DNA of 64,000 nucleotides from Castor canadensis (GCF_047511655.1 NC_133387.1:25228353-25292352); one strand, 5' to 3'; positions 36,201 to 46,700 are shown, numbered from the stretch's first letter. Notes: generated by a model not told the origin, from the letters alone. Made by a program: numbers and translations.

Positions 36201-39200
36201 CTGGAGGGCAAAGAGGAGACAGGACAAGGAGACAAGCTGCCAATGCATGAGGGCATTCACCAGGGGCAAGTGGTAGATTTCTTCCTCTAAGCCCCGTTAT
36301 CCTGTTCAGAGGGCCCGACCTCCACCCAGGCCACACAGCAGAGTGGGACTGGGGGCGCACCTGGACAGTAATAAGCTTCTTCTCCCGGGGTTTGTGGTCA
36401 GGCCACTCCTCCCCAAAGCAGAAGAAGATCTCGAAGGGTGGGGGGGCGTTGGTCTGGCCCTTCTGGAACAGGATGAGCTCTGCATCAAGATCAAGTCCCC
36501 TTGTCAGAAGCTAGTACTGTGCCCTGGGCAAGAGGTGGCCAGGAGAAGCACAGTATGGGGCTCACCATTGAGAAATAGCTCCAGACTGAAGAGCTTGGTT
36601 TTGACCTCTCGCTGGATGGGGTTGGGGCACGAGCCATGGGCTGAGGCGCAGGGCCCGCTCCAGAACACCTTGCACTGGCACAGGCGGATGGCATACAGGT
36701 CCTGGCCCTGTAGCTGGAGGATGAGCCCGCGGTCGAGGACATCAAGCAGCTGGTTCGTGTAGAAGCGCTGCTTGTCACTGGGGATGTCCTCAGGGCTGGG
36801 GAAGCGCACTTGCTCGAGGCTCACAGGGCCAAAGAGTTCCACCTGCTCCTGGGTGGCCTCCAGCTGGCTGTAGAAGAGCCGACAGCCATGTGGGTTGCTG
36901 ACGGTGAGGGCCCGGGGTGGCCGTCCCCGGTATTGGAACTTGATCTCCAGGTCAGTCACTGTGGGGCAGAGAAGCAGGCCATGTGGGCCTGAGACCCGTA
37001 ACTCCTGTTCTGCACAGTTGGCAGGCCCAGCCTCGTCAGTCTCCCACTCTCTCTCATCCAGGGGAGACTGGCGGGAAAGCTTGTTTTCCACCATTCTCTG
37101 CCTGTCTTGAAACCCTGCCCTCAACCTCCAGCACTGCTTTATCCTGCCAGTCCACCCAGCCCACCAAGGTCCTTACAGGGCAGCATGTGGGGGCTGATCA
37201 GCAGGTCGGGCAGGAGTTGTTCGCCCACAGCAGACAGGCTGTTACCCAGGGGCTCAGGCTCCAAGACCTCAGGAGGAAGCTGCCCAAAGTCAGCAGAGGT
37301 GCCATGGGGAGGGACCAGGAGACTGGGGTCTGAGACAGGAGGACCAATCCCCACAGGTGGCTGGAGAGCAGGTGGCCATTTGACATCTTCTTTGGGTAAA
37401 GAATAAGGTGCCATGGGGGGACCAGGCCCCACTGCTTCTACAGAGGGTGGGGTGGACACAGCTATTAGTGCCACCTTTAGCAACTGCCTCCCAGACCCAC
37501 CAACTCCCAGACCTGCCTCCCCCTCAGCCTTCCCTTTGCCCTCTCTGGGTACCTATGGTACCTGTCACTTCTCTTTATGCTAGACCCCCAACCACACCAC
37601 TTCCCTGCCCCACCTGTGATGCTCAGGCCAGGTAACATCCTCTGGAGCTGAAGGGAAGACACAGGTAAGGAGGACAGGTTATTAAATTGATCTGACACAG
37701 AGGAAATAGCACAAGGCAATTCCTGCAGCTTGAGCTCAGTGAGGTCAAACCCTGCCTTCCATCCCAGCAGGTCATGAATGCCCTCAGTGCCTCTTCAGAC
37801 AGCAGTATCCACCAAGCCCCAATGGCCCAATGTGTGACGTGCTGTAACAACAAAGCCATGGGGAGGGACAAGGTGGGCACTTTGTTCCTATCTCTGGGAC
37901 AACCCAGAGAAGAGCTACTACTTAGGACAGCAGGCTCCAGAGGGAAGAGACTGTTCACCCTAAAGCAGGGGGGGCGGTAGACCTCACCAGGTCTGGCATC
38001 TCACTGGCCAATGCATGCAGCTCAGATGAGAATAGACCCCGCCCACTGTCCTGCCCCAAGTACCTCTTCCTCTTCCTCCTCTTCCTCCTCTCCTGTACCT
38101 ACAGTATAATCCTCAACTGGCTGGGACTCTGCAAGGGAGAGAAAAACAGGACAGGAGGGAGTTAGTGGCAAAGCAGGAGCCAGGCCAGCCTAAGGCTCCA
38201 TCTAGGCAGCCCAAAAGCTTGCCCAAAACTCTAGTTGGGGCTCTATCCTCCTTCAAGCTGCCCAAACATAGGGTGAAGTGAAGGGTTCCACCACTAGGAA
38301 GCAGAAGGGACCTCCCCTGAAGCCAAGAGCATAGTATAAGGGCAGTAGTGAGAAAGCATCTGGGGCCCTGATCTCATTCCCAGCTACTCCCGGGAACCCT
38401 GGGAGCATGAGCTGGACCACCACATGCCGGAGGAGCCCTGGCCCTTCCTGAACCCAGGATGTCATAGCATAGCCTCTCAGGTGTTCACACAGGGCCAGGC
38501 ATGATACCTGTGGGAGCAGGGCCATTGGAGCAGACCTCGTAGATCTTGTAGGGCTGAGGTGGCATGTCCCTGGGCCCATCATAGAAGAGTCGGAAGTCGC
38601 GGCTCTTATTAAGGGCGCAACGCAAGTTGGCCTTCCACTTGGCCGGATCAGCCTCATCCACTCCCTCGGTATATTTCCCCGTCTCCTTGGCCCAGGCCTT
38701 GGGCAGGAAGAGAGGACAGCTGATCACAGAGATCAAGAGATCACAGAGCAGCCAGGTGCCAGTGGCTCACACCTATAATCCTAGTTACTCGGGAGGCACA
38801 GGTCAGGAGGATCACGGTTCGAAGCCAGTCAGGGCAAATAGTCTGCAAGACCCTATCTCAGAAAAAACCTTCACAAAAAAGGGCTGGTGGAGTGGCTCAA
38901 GGTGTAGGCTCTGAGTTCAAACCCCAGTACCATAAAAAGAGAGAGAGAGACAGAGACAGAGAGAGAGAGAGATCACAGAGAACCTCGCCCATCACCAAGA
39001 CTCCAGCCAGCCTCCAGTCTTACAGGAGTCACTGCTGACACCTTCAGCCATAGGGAGAGTCTTGCTCAGCTTGAGGCCTTGCCTGCATCAGCATATGTAT
39101 GACTGGACTTCTCCAGTGCTCAGATTCTAACAAGCTCAATGAAATCGACATGAGTCATCCAGTCAGTGCCCCTGGGAGGTCAAAGAGGTACTGTCTCTAA

Positions 39201-41625
39201 GGAGGACAATGGAACGTGATGGATAAGGGCACATGATTGAAGCCGCAATGTGCAGCTGCATGCTGGCCGTGTCTCTCTGCCTTTCTTTGCCTCAGCCTCC
39301 TCCTCATGGTACCTGTTCAATGAGTGGCAGTGAAGACTTGGGGTCAATGCCCATAAGGCGCTCAGAGCTGTGCCTGTGCCAGCTGTTGGTATTATTAACT
39401 TTTTTGTGGTGCTTCGGATGGAATGCAGAACCTTGCGTTTGTTAAGCATGCACTCTACCACTGAGTCACATCCCCAACTGGCGTTATTATTTTGGAGGTC
39501 AGGGTTACAAATGTTCTACCCTTTAAACTAGATTTCTATAGAATTATAAAATTTTGCATACACAAGGATATCCATTGCAGTATTATTTATAAAAAACAAA
39601 AGATCTGAAATATCCAATGTCCATCAATGAGGAGCTGGTTAAATTATGGCTAACTCACAGAATGTGCAGGAAAAAATAAAGTATTTTCCTATACTGACAT
39701 GTGATCTTCAAGAAATGTGAAATGCAGAGTATTATATCTCTAGCATTCTTGTGAAAAGTGGGGGAAGGAAGATTGGTATTTGCTTATTTCTGCATGCTCA
39801 GAAATCTCACAGGAAGGATAAGTAGGAACCTGGTAGTACTTTTGCCTCTAGGGAGGAGCCGATAGCTCTGGACAGGGGTGGGAGCCTTTGGTTTTTTTTG
39901 GTGGTGGTGGCACTGGGATGTTGAACTTAGGGCCTCCCACCTTCTAGGCAGGTGCTCTACCACTTTAGTCACTCCATAAGCCAGTGTGGGAGACTTCGCT
40001 ATAGACCATTTTATATTTTAAAAATTTTGAAACCTTATGTTATCTACTTTAAAAATAAGAAATAGATTTGAATAAGAAATTTTAAAAGGTAAGGACCGAG
40101 TACAGACTAAGAAATATGTATCCAAAGTTTTAAAAAATAAGCATTCTTTCTCTCTCTCTGGTGGTACTGGAATTTGCTAGAAGCATTCTTACTAGAAGCA
40201 TTCTCTTTGACCCAGCAATTTTTACATTTGATCTTAGGTAAAAGGGCTGAGATGCAACGGGCCAGCAATTTTTAACTTGCGGTACTAGCCTCAAGGAACT
40301 CATTTAAAACAAATAAAGGATTGGTGGAGTGGCTCAAGTGGTATGAATGCCTGCCTAGCAAGCATGAAGCCCTGAGTTCAAGCCCCAGTCCCCCCCACCC
40401 AAAACAAGACAAAAGGTAAAGGTTAGGAGACCTACATGGTAATATGGGGATTCTTGCTACTGTGTGTGGTTTTTGTTTTGTTTTTGAGGGTACAGGGGTT
40501 TGAAATCAGGACTTTGCACTTGCTAGGCGGGCGCTCAACTGCTAAAGCCACACCTCCAGCCTGGTAATGTGGTTAACATTGAAACACTAAAAGCAACCTA
40601 AAGTGCCCAAAACCCAGGACTGGGTAACTGAATTGTGCTAAATTCTTCAAGTGGAATATTCAACAGTCACTAAAAGTGATATGGACATACGCTGGAAGGG
40701 AAAGACAATCCTGATGTAAGGGTGAAAAAAAAATGAAGGTTAGAAAACAGAGAATGTTGCTTGGTTCTGATTTTGCACTTCACATATGCATGCAGAAAAC
40801 TGAAAATACTAGGAATTATATTTTGTTTTTGAGGGTACTCAAAAGCATGAACTCAGGGCTTCATGCTTTCTAGATGGGCACTGTACCACTTGAGCCATTC
40901 CACCAACCATTTTCTGTGTTAGGTATTTTCAAGATAGAGTTTCCCGAACTATTTGCCCAAGGCTGGCTTTGAGCCACAATCCTTCTGATTTTCGCCTCCT
41001 GAGTAGCTAGGATTACAGGTGTGAGCCACCAGCACCTGGTAGCAGTTACATTTTGTACTGTAATACTGAAAAGCTATGGTAGTGGATCCTGCTCAGCATT
41101 AAGATTCAGAGAGAATTGGTGGCTTCATTTAGGGTATGTGTGTACTGAACGTGGGCTCCTATGCAACAGGAGTGAGGCAAGAGTGAGGGGTGGGTAGAAG
41201 GAGCTACCAGAAAGTCTCCCAGGGACCTTCAGTCCTCACCTCTGGGCTACACGCTAGAAAAGGGGAGCCTGGTGGCTATGCCTGTGTCCCCTTAGATTAG
41301 GCTGGTGTCCCTGAGCAGGATAGCTAAGAGAGTGGGCAGCCACCAGGTGATGTGTAGGCATTTGTGTCCCTCTCTGGGAAGGGAGTACCAAGACACACGG
41401 AGTCCAGGCAGCAGCCCATCCAGGGCTTACCTTGAAAATGGTGTTGTCTCCGTCCTGGCTGGGGCCGTGCCGTGTAGCATGGCGCCAAGGAATATAGAAG
41501 AATTTTCTTTCCCCATTGACCCACTGAAGCCCTGGATACTGACAGCTGTTCACTTGGGCCACCAGCCAGGGCTTCAGCCGCACACGGCGGGGTGGCGGGG
41601 GAGCCCCAGGGGCCGGCTGGTTCAT
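35952..41625 (-). CDS. IRF5: IRF5 (interferon regulatory factor 5), complete, 501 aa in 8 coding exons
   Basis: IRF5 is a transcription factor that activates inflammatory cytokine and type I interferon genes after Toll-like receptor signalling. Minus-strand exons 41431-41625 (coding part), 38508-38697, 38064-38128, 37614-37647, 37177-37437, 36566-36958, 36361-36479 and 35952-36200 total 1506 nt and join in frame with GT-AG introns. Residues 1-128 hold the IRF DNA-binding domain with its five tryptophans (20, 35, 47, 67, 86). Next come an acidic run, a proline-rich linker (about 150-248) and the IRF-association domain (about 250-420). The C-terminal regulatory tail keeps the serine cluster [16 protein letters not shown] (433-448). 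Length lies within the human isoform range. The ATG at 41623-41625 starts [10 protein letters not shown], the known IRF5 start. Confidence 0.97.
36361..36479 (-). CDS. IRF5: IRF5 IAD exon, residues about E380-Q419
   Basis: Acceptor TTGATGCAG, donor GTGCGCCC. It reads [20 protein letters not shown] then [20 protein letters not shown]. From memory human has R for H in WPDHK. Confidence 0.96.
36566..36958 (-). CDS. IRF5: IRF5 IAD exon, residues about L249-N379
   Basis: The largest coding exon (393 nt). Acceptor CTGCCCCACAG, donor GTGAGCCC. It begins [20 protein letters not shown] and contains [20 protein letters not shown] and [20 protein letters not shown]. These form the core beta-sandwich of the SMAD/FHA-like IRF-association domain used for dimerisation. 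Confidence 0.96.
37177..37437 (-). CDS. IRF5: IRF5 proline-rich linker exon, residues about 162-248
   Basis: Acceptor CACCCTCTGTAG, donor GTAAGGAC. It reads [20 protein letters not shown] at the start, [14 protein letters not shown] in the middle and [13 protein letters not shown] at the end. Proline-rich and probably disordered. The tandem PPTLQ-type repeats I recall in human IRF5 are represented by one unit only. Confidence 0.94.
37614..37647 (-). CDS. IRF5: IRF5 34-nt micro-exon, residues L151-T161
   Basis: Acceptor TCTTCCCTTCAG, then CTC CAG AGG..., reading [11 protein letters not shown] plus one base, then GTGGGGCA. It corresponds to the short, variably spliced exon known in human IRF5. 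The frame (34 nt) is not a multiple of three, so skipping it would break the frame. Confidence 0.9.
38064..38128 (-). CDS. IRF5: IRF5 coding exon with acidic run, residues E129-E150
   Basis: 65 nt between CCCTTGCAG and GTACTTGG. It reads [12 protein letters not shown] followed by nine consecutive glutamates encoded by mixed GAG/GAA codons (38064-38090). The donor GTACTT is weaker than its neighbours. Confidence 0.93.
38129..38507 (-). other. IRF5: IRF5 intron, repeat-free
   Basis: 379 nt of unique sequence, GTATCATG to CCCTTGCAG. It separates the DNA-binding domain from the acidic exon. The next introns, 37648-38063 and 37438-37613, are also free of SINEs. Confidence 0.85.
38508..38697 (-). 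CDS. IRF5: IRF5 coding exon, residues A66-T128 (second half of the DNA-binding domain)
   Basis: Acceptor TTCCTGCCCAAG then GCC TGG. It reads [20 protein letters not shown] through ...[11 protein letters not shown] with W67, W86 and the recognition-helix residues [14 protein letters not shown]. Donor GTATCATG, with exon end ACAG. A SINE stands about 50 nt upstream of its acceptor. Confidence 0.96.
38749..38967 (+). mobile_element. Dimeric SINE with 13-bp target-site duplication, antisense in IRF5 intron
   Basis: Complete dimer (GCCAGTGGCTCACACC... to CAAACCCCAGTACC) with an A/GA tail. AGAGATCACAGAG stands at 38736-38748 and 38968-38980. The element begins 51 nt upstream of IRF5 exon 38508-38697 in the direction of transcription. 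Confidence 0.92.
39405..39480 (-). mobile_element. Inverted ID SINE
   Basis: GGATGGAATGCAGAACCTTG to CTGAGTCACATCCCCAACTG. Confidence 0.75.
39540..39740 (+). mobile_element. Old LINE-1 3'-end fragment
   Basis: ATCCATTGCAGTATTATTTA, AATGTCCATCAATGAGGAGC and TGGTTAAATTATGGC match the end of ORF2 of old L1 families. A similar fragment follows at 40570-40820 (AAGTGCCCAAAACCCAGGAC, CTGGGTAACTGAATTGTGCT). Confidence 0.7.
39895..39985 (-). mobile_element. Inverted right-arm SINE monomer
   Basis: GGGATGTTGAACTTAGGGCC to AGTCACTCCATAAGCC. Confidence 0.7.
40320..41040. mobile_element. SINE group: 40320-40410 (+), 40470-40565 (-), 40825-41040 (-)
   Basis: The plus monomer begins GGATTGGTGGAGTGGCTCAA. 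The first minus monomer reads GGGGTTTGAAATCAGGACTT. The last is an inverted dimer ending GTGAGCCACCAGCACCTGG. Confidence 0.8.
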
Positions 41626-41636
41626 GGTAAAGGGCT
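41431..41636 (-). CDS. IRF5: IRF5 first coding exon, residues 1-65
   Basis: Acceptor CTTTCTCCTGCAG ends at 41637; 11 nt of 5' UTR (AGCCCTTTACC) precede the ATG at 41625. It reads [20 protein letters not shown] and ends ...[10 protein letters not shown] in phase 0 before GTAAGCCC. It carries W20, W35 and W47 of the DNA-binding domain. Confidence 0.96.
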
Positions 41637-44600
41637 CTGCAGGAGAAAGGAAGGCATAACTCAGCAGATTCACAGTGAAACACTCCCTTGCCCTTGGCAG
41701 AAGGGCCTTGAGGTGTCAACAGTCTCTCCATCCATCCAGGTGTTCAGAGTCAAGTGTCCTTTCCAACTCTCAACTTTCTTGTCACAGAGTCACCCAATGA
41801 GTGCTTTGTGACAGAGAGTGGGAGAGCTCTTTGCTAGTGGATGCTCAGGCACTGTCCCCAGGTGCCCTTTACCAGGCCTGGGCATCCATTCTCTAACTGC
41901 TAACAGAACCTGGCTGCCCCTTTGCCAGAGATCACTCCTAGTGCCTCACTTCACAGGTTAGGCCACCAACACTCAGGATGGACAGCCCATGGCCAGTGAC
42001 TGCTTCACACCTGGAACAAAAACCTGGCTCCCTCAAATTAAAGTACAATAAATGCTCCTGTGAGATCAGCTGATTCATCCCATTCCTGCTCAGCTTTCCC
42101 TCCCTGGGTTCTCCCTCTTTCCCCTGGAAACCCCTCAGCAAGTCCTCTAAATAAGAATCCTATCTCAGGCTTCTAGAAAACCTGGCCTTAGACAAAAGTA
42201 GAACTGGTGGGTTTCCATAACCAGTTCTCAGGGCCTCTGTTCTTCCTCAGCTTCCCTCAGGGATGAAGGCTTGACCTCTTTAGAGAAATCCTATCAACCC
42301 ACTCAATCTGCCTCCTGCAAGGATAGTGGCCACCAAGCTTAATTTTACCCTCTAAAGTCATCAGTATCCCTTCATTTATTTATTTACTTATTTTGGTGGG
42401 ACTGGGGTTTGAACTCAAGGCTTCACTCTTGGAAAGCAGGAACTCTACTGCTTGGGCCACACCTCCAGTCCAGTATATATCCCTATTTCTTGTTCCTGCC
42501 CCTGTTCCCACATTCATTCAGCATACAGGAAGTACCGAGCCAAGGTCTAAGAGCTCCCCAAGGGGAGTCCCCTCCCCAGACCACTGTCTCTGCTTCACTA
42601 GAGTCAGGCCAGCAAGACACATGAAGCCCTTGTGCCCTCCCTTCCACCTGCCCATCCCCTCTCCAGAACCAGAACCTGACTCTCTCATAGTCTGCTGCCC
42701 CCTCCCCACCCCTCTTCATCCCTGGGCAGTTTCCCTTCCCCCCTTGCTCTTGACCCTTAACTCTGTGACTACATGGTCAGAGACACAAAGGATGGAGCCA
42801 TCATACCATGTGGTCCTCAGATTGGAACCTGTTGCTCAGCAAAGAACAAAGGGTTGAGCAGGCTTGCTTGGGTCTTGCATCACGGAGCCTCAGTTTCCCA
42901 TGAAATTCTCCACCTAGTACCACCTTGGAGTGTCCCTCTGCAGGTTTTAGAGGAGTGCCCAGCTCAGCTGCTAGGGACCCATGTAAGGCCAGCCTCACAG
43001 AGGGTGGGAAGGCTTCTATCCCTGCCCCCAGGCCTAAGGAGCCTGTGGTTCAGTTCCTCTTTCTACACCAGCCTCCACCCTGCCCCAGGGGAAATGAAAG
43101 TGGCCTGATGGGACAACTCAGTAACCTGACTCACTGTGCACTGACGGAAGGAGGGAGGGGACTCAGAGAAAATTGTAAGTGGGTTCCCAAGACCACATTT
43201 CCAACCTTCCACTCCCTAGGTCATTCCCCACCTCCCAAGCCTGGCAATCAAGACACATTTGGCGTGGCTCACATCTGTTAGCCTCAGTCACCCATGTTCA
43301 TATTTGTAGCCTCCGAGAGGCCTTGATCATACAATGGGGGGCTGACAGTGACCAGCAGCAAGTAATTTTGGCTACATGAGGGTAGACAGTAGGAAGTTCT
43401 GGCGACATAAGGGTGGGTAATTTACCCGATGACGCATACATGGTCAGGCCCGCAGCTGGCCTGGGGTGGGGTAGCTGGGGAGACCAGAAAGGCCTACTCC
43501 TCTGCTCCCTACTTCAGGGCAAAGGAGCCATGGACCAGTTCAGCTATGTGGCCCTGCCCAATGCTGCTGTTTAATTCAGAGCAAGGTTTTGAAATTATTA
43601 TTCTGGCTTCAGTGTTAGAAAGTTGCCATCCCTTCAGGTGGCCTAGGGACAGGGTTTGGAAAAGCCCCAATACTAAGCCCACTGCCAGGAGAGTCTGACC
43701 ACCAAGCTACAGAAGGGTCTTGAGCCTCAAGGGGCTCCATGCACAACAGGCCTACGAAGTCCTTCCCCTAAGCAGGACCAGAGAAGTTTCTTCCTGCTCA
43801 AAAGTGGGCTTAGATTTGATTCAGACCAACCCATGTCTGAAAGTTCTGAATTTCAGTGTCTGCCTTCTCTGGGATCTGGAAGCTGGGGGTGAAATGTATG
43901 CAGCCCCCAGACATAGGTTTGTGGATTTGAACCCTGGAAAACTAACAGTGCTTTCTGTCACCTTCCAGGGAAAAGTCAAAAGGGGTGTGGGTTGCTGAGG
44001 AAACCCCCACAAGTGGGTCAGGCATTGAAGCATCCAGAGGGGGCAGCCCAGGAGCTCCTGCTGGGGTGGGAAGACCTCACTCCCCCACCCAAGGGCCTTG
44101 CTGCTGAAGTCCCAGGAGAGGCCACCTAAACCGCTGGAACACCAAGAGCAGCACATTGTGCTTGGGGAGAAAGATGCAGTAGTGGAAGTAGTAGAGGCAG
44201 AGCCTCAGCCTCCTGCTACCTCCTGGGCTGTTTGGTTCACTTGGTCTCCCTGCAAACCCCACATCCAGCACAGGGGAGAAGGCAAGGGGTTCCCTGCACC
44301 GGGTGTGACCCTGAATTCCTCCTCTCCAGATGAGCTGACGCACCCTTGGCCCTGTCCTCCTTGAAGCGCAGACAGGTTGAGACTCTGGGGCAGCAGGTGC
44401 TGCAGAAAAAAGCCTCTCTCATCTCCCTCCGGGGCAAGGTGGAGGAAAGACAGAGTACAGGGGAAAATCCCAAATTAGGGTCATTAAGTAAAAAGGGGTG
44501 ATTTCCCACCACTTCTCTAGTCTCCAGCGGGGAGCCTAAGGGGCGGTGACAGGGATTCTGTGTCTGGCCCCGTGGTCTCCACTTGAGGGCCTCCAGCTTC

Positions 44601-45603
44601 TATCTGCTCAGCCCACACCCTTTCTAGCCTTGTCCACTTATCCACGCTCTGGAGCCCAGACCAAGCCGGGTCGGCGCGGCCACCCCCCGCAGGCTCCTCC
44701 CGGAGCAGGAGGCCCATCCCCTTGGGCCAGCCCGCAGAGCCAGCCCGGGGCACCGGCTTAGGGTTTGTCCCCCATGGCTCCTCCGGCTGCTGGCGCCCCT
44801 GCCCTTTACCCCTCCCCGCTGTGCCAGTCTGAGACCAGGAAAGTCCCCAGTCCCACCTCCGCTCCCGGCCCTCCGGGGTCCGAAAGACACCTGTGCGGGG
44901 GGGAGGAGGGGGTGGGCAAAGGCCTTCGCTATGTCCTCCCCCGCGTTGCGGCCACACTAGTCTCACTTTTCCTCCACTTCTAGATTCTTCAGTGTTTCCG
45001 TCTTAAGTTTCCTTCTTAAGTTCAGGGGTAGGCAGAAAAGAAACTAGCCCAAGAAGTATTGCGCCCCGATTCTTCTCGGCAGCTGGGAGCGTCCGCGTTT
45101 CTGGGCCACTAGTCAAAGGACCTGCCTGTCCCTCAAACTCAAGTCGCGCAAGTTTCCGTCATTGACCTTAAGATCTCTGGGAGAGTGACTGCTTGAAACC
45201 TAAACCTCTTACCCGAAAGGGTGAAGGGTGCCCCGGGAAGGAAGGATGCGTAGCGCCCCGAAAGGAGGGGACAGGGCCTCGCTTCTCGATGGCCCTAGTG
45301 AGACTCCTGCCCGCGCGGGGCGCTCCTGGTCCTCGGTGATGGGGAGGCGGAGGGAGAGAAGCGACAGACTTGGCGGCCCGCGCGGTGCCCACTCCGCGGC
45401 GTGCGCCTGCGGGGCGATGGCGGCCGGTGCCCAGCACCCCAAGCTGATCGCACCTTACAGGCGTACGCCCTGCGGTGGGCCCGAGTCTGGTCACCAGGCG
45501 CACTGGACGCGCACCCCATCTGCTCTCCCGGCAGGTGCCCCGGGGAGGTGAGCTGGCGGAAGCGGGGTGCGGCTCCCACCTCCCTCCGGTGGCCGGGACC
45601 TAC
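41637..45603 (-). other. IRF5: IRF5 first intron (5' boundary inferred), about 4 kb
   Basis: Mostly unique sequence. An inverted right-arm SINE lies at 42390-42475 (GGGGTTTGAACTCAAGGCTT). No further coding exon was recognised. 42480-45000 is rising in G+C and may hold alternative first exons. Confidence 0.65.
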
Positions 45604-45710
45604 CTGCCTGCGGGGCGCCCGAGCGGCTGCGCCCCGAGCTCCGGCCGGGCGGCGGGGCCGAGCTGCGCCCTCCCGCAGCTGCGCGTCCCGCGGGGCGCCG
45701 AGCCGGCCCG
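45604..45710 (-). other. IRF5: Candidate IRF5 noncoding first exon (1A-like)
   Basis: A donor GGCAG|GTAGGT at 45604/45603 lies about 105 nt downstream of the start site that would follow if the human spacing (about 64 nt from the CGGGG repeat) holds. Both boundaries are inferred. Another possible donor is CGG|GTAAGA at 45213/45212. Confidence 0.35.
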
Positions 45711-45773
45711 GCACTTCCGCATCGCGCCGCCCCCGCCCCGGGTCGCCGCCGCCAGCCTCGGTGTTCGGCGACG

Positions 45774-45793
45774 CCCCACCCCGCCCCGCCCCG
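45774..45793 (-). promoter_or_regulatory. IRF5: Three CGGGG repeats plus TGGGG: Sp1-type site in the IRF5 promoter
   Basis: The minus strand reads CGGGG three times and then TGGGG. In human the IRF5 exon-1A promoter carries three or four CGGGG units, an indel that alters Sp1 binding. The position in the CpG island fits, but homology was not aligned. Confidence 0.65.
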
Positions 45794-46178
45794 CGGAGCC
45801 ACCCCGGGCCCCGCACTGACCCCGAGACCGCGTACCCGGGCTTCCGGGGAAAGCGCAGGGCCCTGGGCCGACCACTGGACTCCTGGATCTGGAGCCGCAA
45901 AGCTGTCAACTGACAACTGTCCCCCGCCCCCGGGGCTTCCCCAGCCCGCACCCTCACCCAGGCGTCCCCGAGGCCACTGGCAGCCAGGCCCTCCCGCACA
46001 CTTCTTCCTCCTTCACGTGCCTGCAGGCCGGGGTCCGCGGGCCATCGTCCCTTCCTCATCCTCGGTCCCTTCACCTGCCTCACCCCAACCCCTCCAGGGT
46101 CCCGTGCTCTCAGAGTCAGCGTGTAGTCGCCAGTCCTGGCTCCTCTTTCCCCTCTACCGGGACCATGGGTTCGCCATA

Positions 46179-46203
46179 ATGAATGAATGAATGAATGAAT
46201 GAA
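46179..46203. repeat. (AATG)n microsatellite
   Basis: About six tandem AATG units between the CpG island and the pyrimidine tract. Confidence 0.9.
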
Positions 46204-46454
46204 TAGACCTCAGTCTTCTCACATCCTGCTCCTTCTGGAGCATTTTTTTGCTTGGTAACTCCAACTCCCCCTCTTCAAATGTTCTTTGTCTGCAACATCA
46301 CCTTCTCTGGGAAGTCTACCCTGACTTCTCCTTCTAGATGGGGTTTGCCCTGTTTCTACCTGCGATCTTAATGCCTGGTTTCCACACGAATCAGCTTACT
46401 CATGGGCCACTCCTGTCTTTTCATTGTCCATTTTTGTATAATTTTATTTTTATT

Positions 46455-46700
46455 AATTTATTAATTACTGAAGATGGAACCCAGGACCGTGAGTGCTAGG
46501 CAAGTGCTCTATCACTGAATACATCCCCAGCCATATTGTAATTTTTAGATTAGTTTTTTGTTCCTTACCTGAGCTGGAGCCCTACCATGTCGCCCAGGAG
46601 TTCTTCAACGCCTGAGCGATCCAACTCAAGTGATCCTCCTGCCTCAGCCTCCGGAGGAGCTGGGATCAAGAGTGCATCACCATCACCATCCCAGCTTAAT
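46455..46700 (-). mobile_element. Inverted ID SINE (46460-46540) and inverted B1-like SINE (46560-46695)
   Basis: GATGGAACCCAGGACCGTGA to ATACATCCCCAGCC, then CATGTCGCCCAGGAGTTCTT, CTGCCTCAGCCTCCGGAGGA and GCTGGGATCAAGAGTG. Confidence 0.75.

Larger units (their letters stand above)
38698..41430 (-). other. IRF5: IRF5 intron between the two DNA-binding-domain exons, 2.7 kb, repeat-rich
   Basis: Contains the SINE with duplication at 38749-38967, inverted SINEs (39405-39480, 39895-39985, 40470-40565, 40825-41040), one at 40320-40410 (+), and old LINE fragments at 39540-39740 and 40570-40820. 41040-41430 is unique. Confidence 0.85.
45100..45900 (-). promoter_or_regulatory. IRF5: CpG island, IRF5 promoter region
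   Basis: This is the only stretch in the window dense in CpG, especially 45380-45850. It lies about 3.5-4.2 kb upstream of the first coding exon, the same arrangement as human IRF5. No TATA box is evident. Sp1-type GC boxes (GGGGCGGGGC on the minus strand) cluster at 45725-45795. Confidence 0.85.

Noticed and set aside
36343..36762. Plus-strand 139-codon frame and other frames opposite IRF5 exons
   Set aside because: These are shadows of the G+C-rich IRF5 coding exons on the other strand.
41305..41811. Plus-strand 168-codon frame opposite the first IRF5 coding exon
   Set aside because: It overlaps the exon antisense, has no recognised domain and runs into intron sequence.
45774..45793. TATA-type core promoter for IRF5
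   Set aside because: No TATA box was found at a suitable distance; the region is GC-box-driven, as expected for a CpG-island promoter.
45295..46083. 262-codon minus-strand frame and several other long frames at 45.2-46.2 kb
   Set aside because: Stop codons are rare by chance in a CpG island. The Arg/Pro/Gly/Ala-rich composition has no domain, and the frames overlap on both strands.
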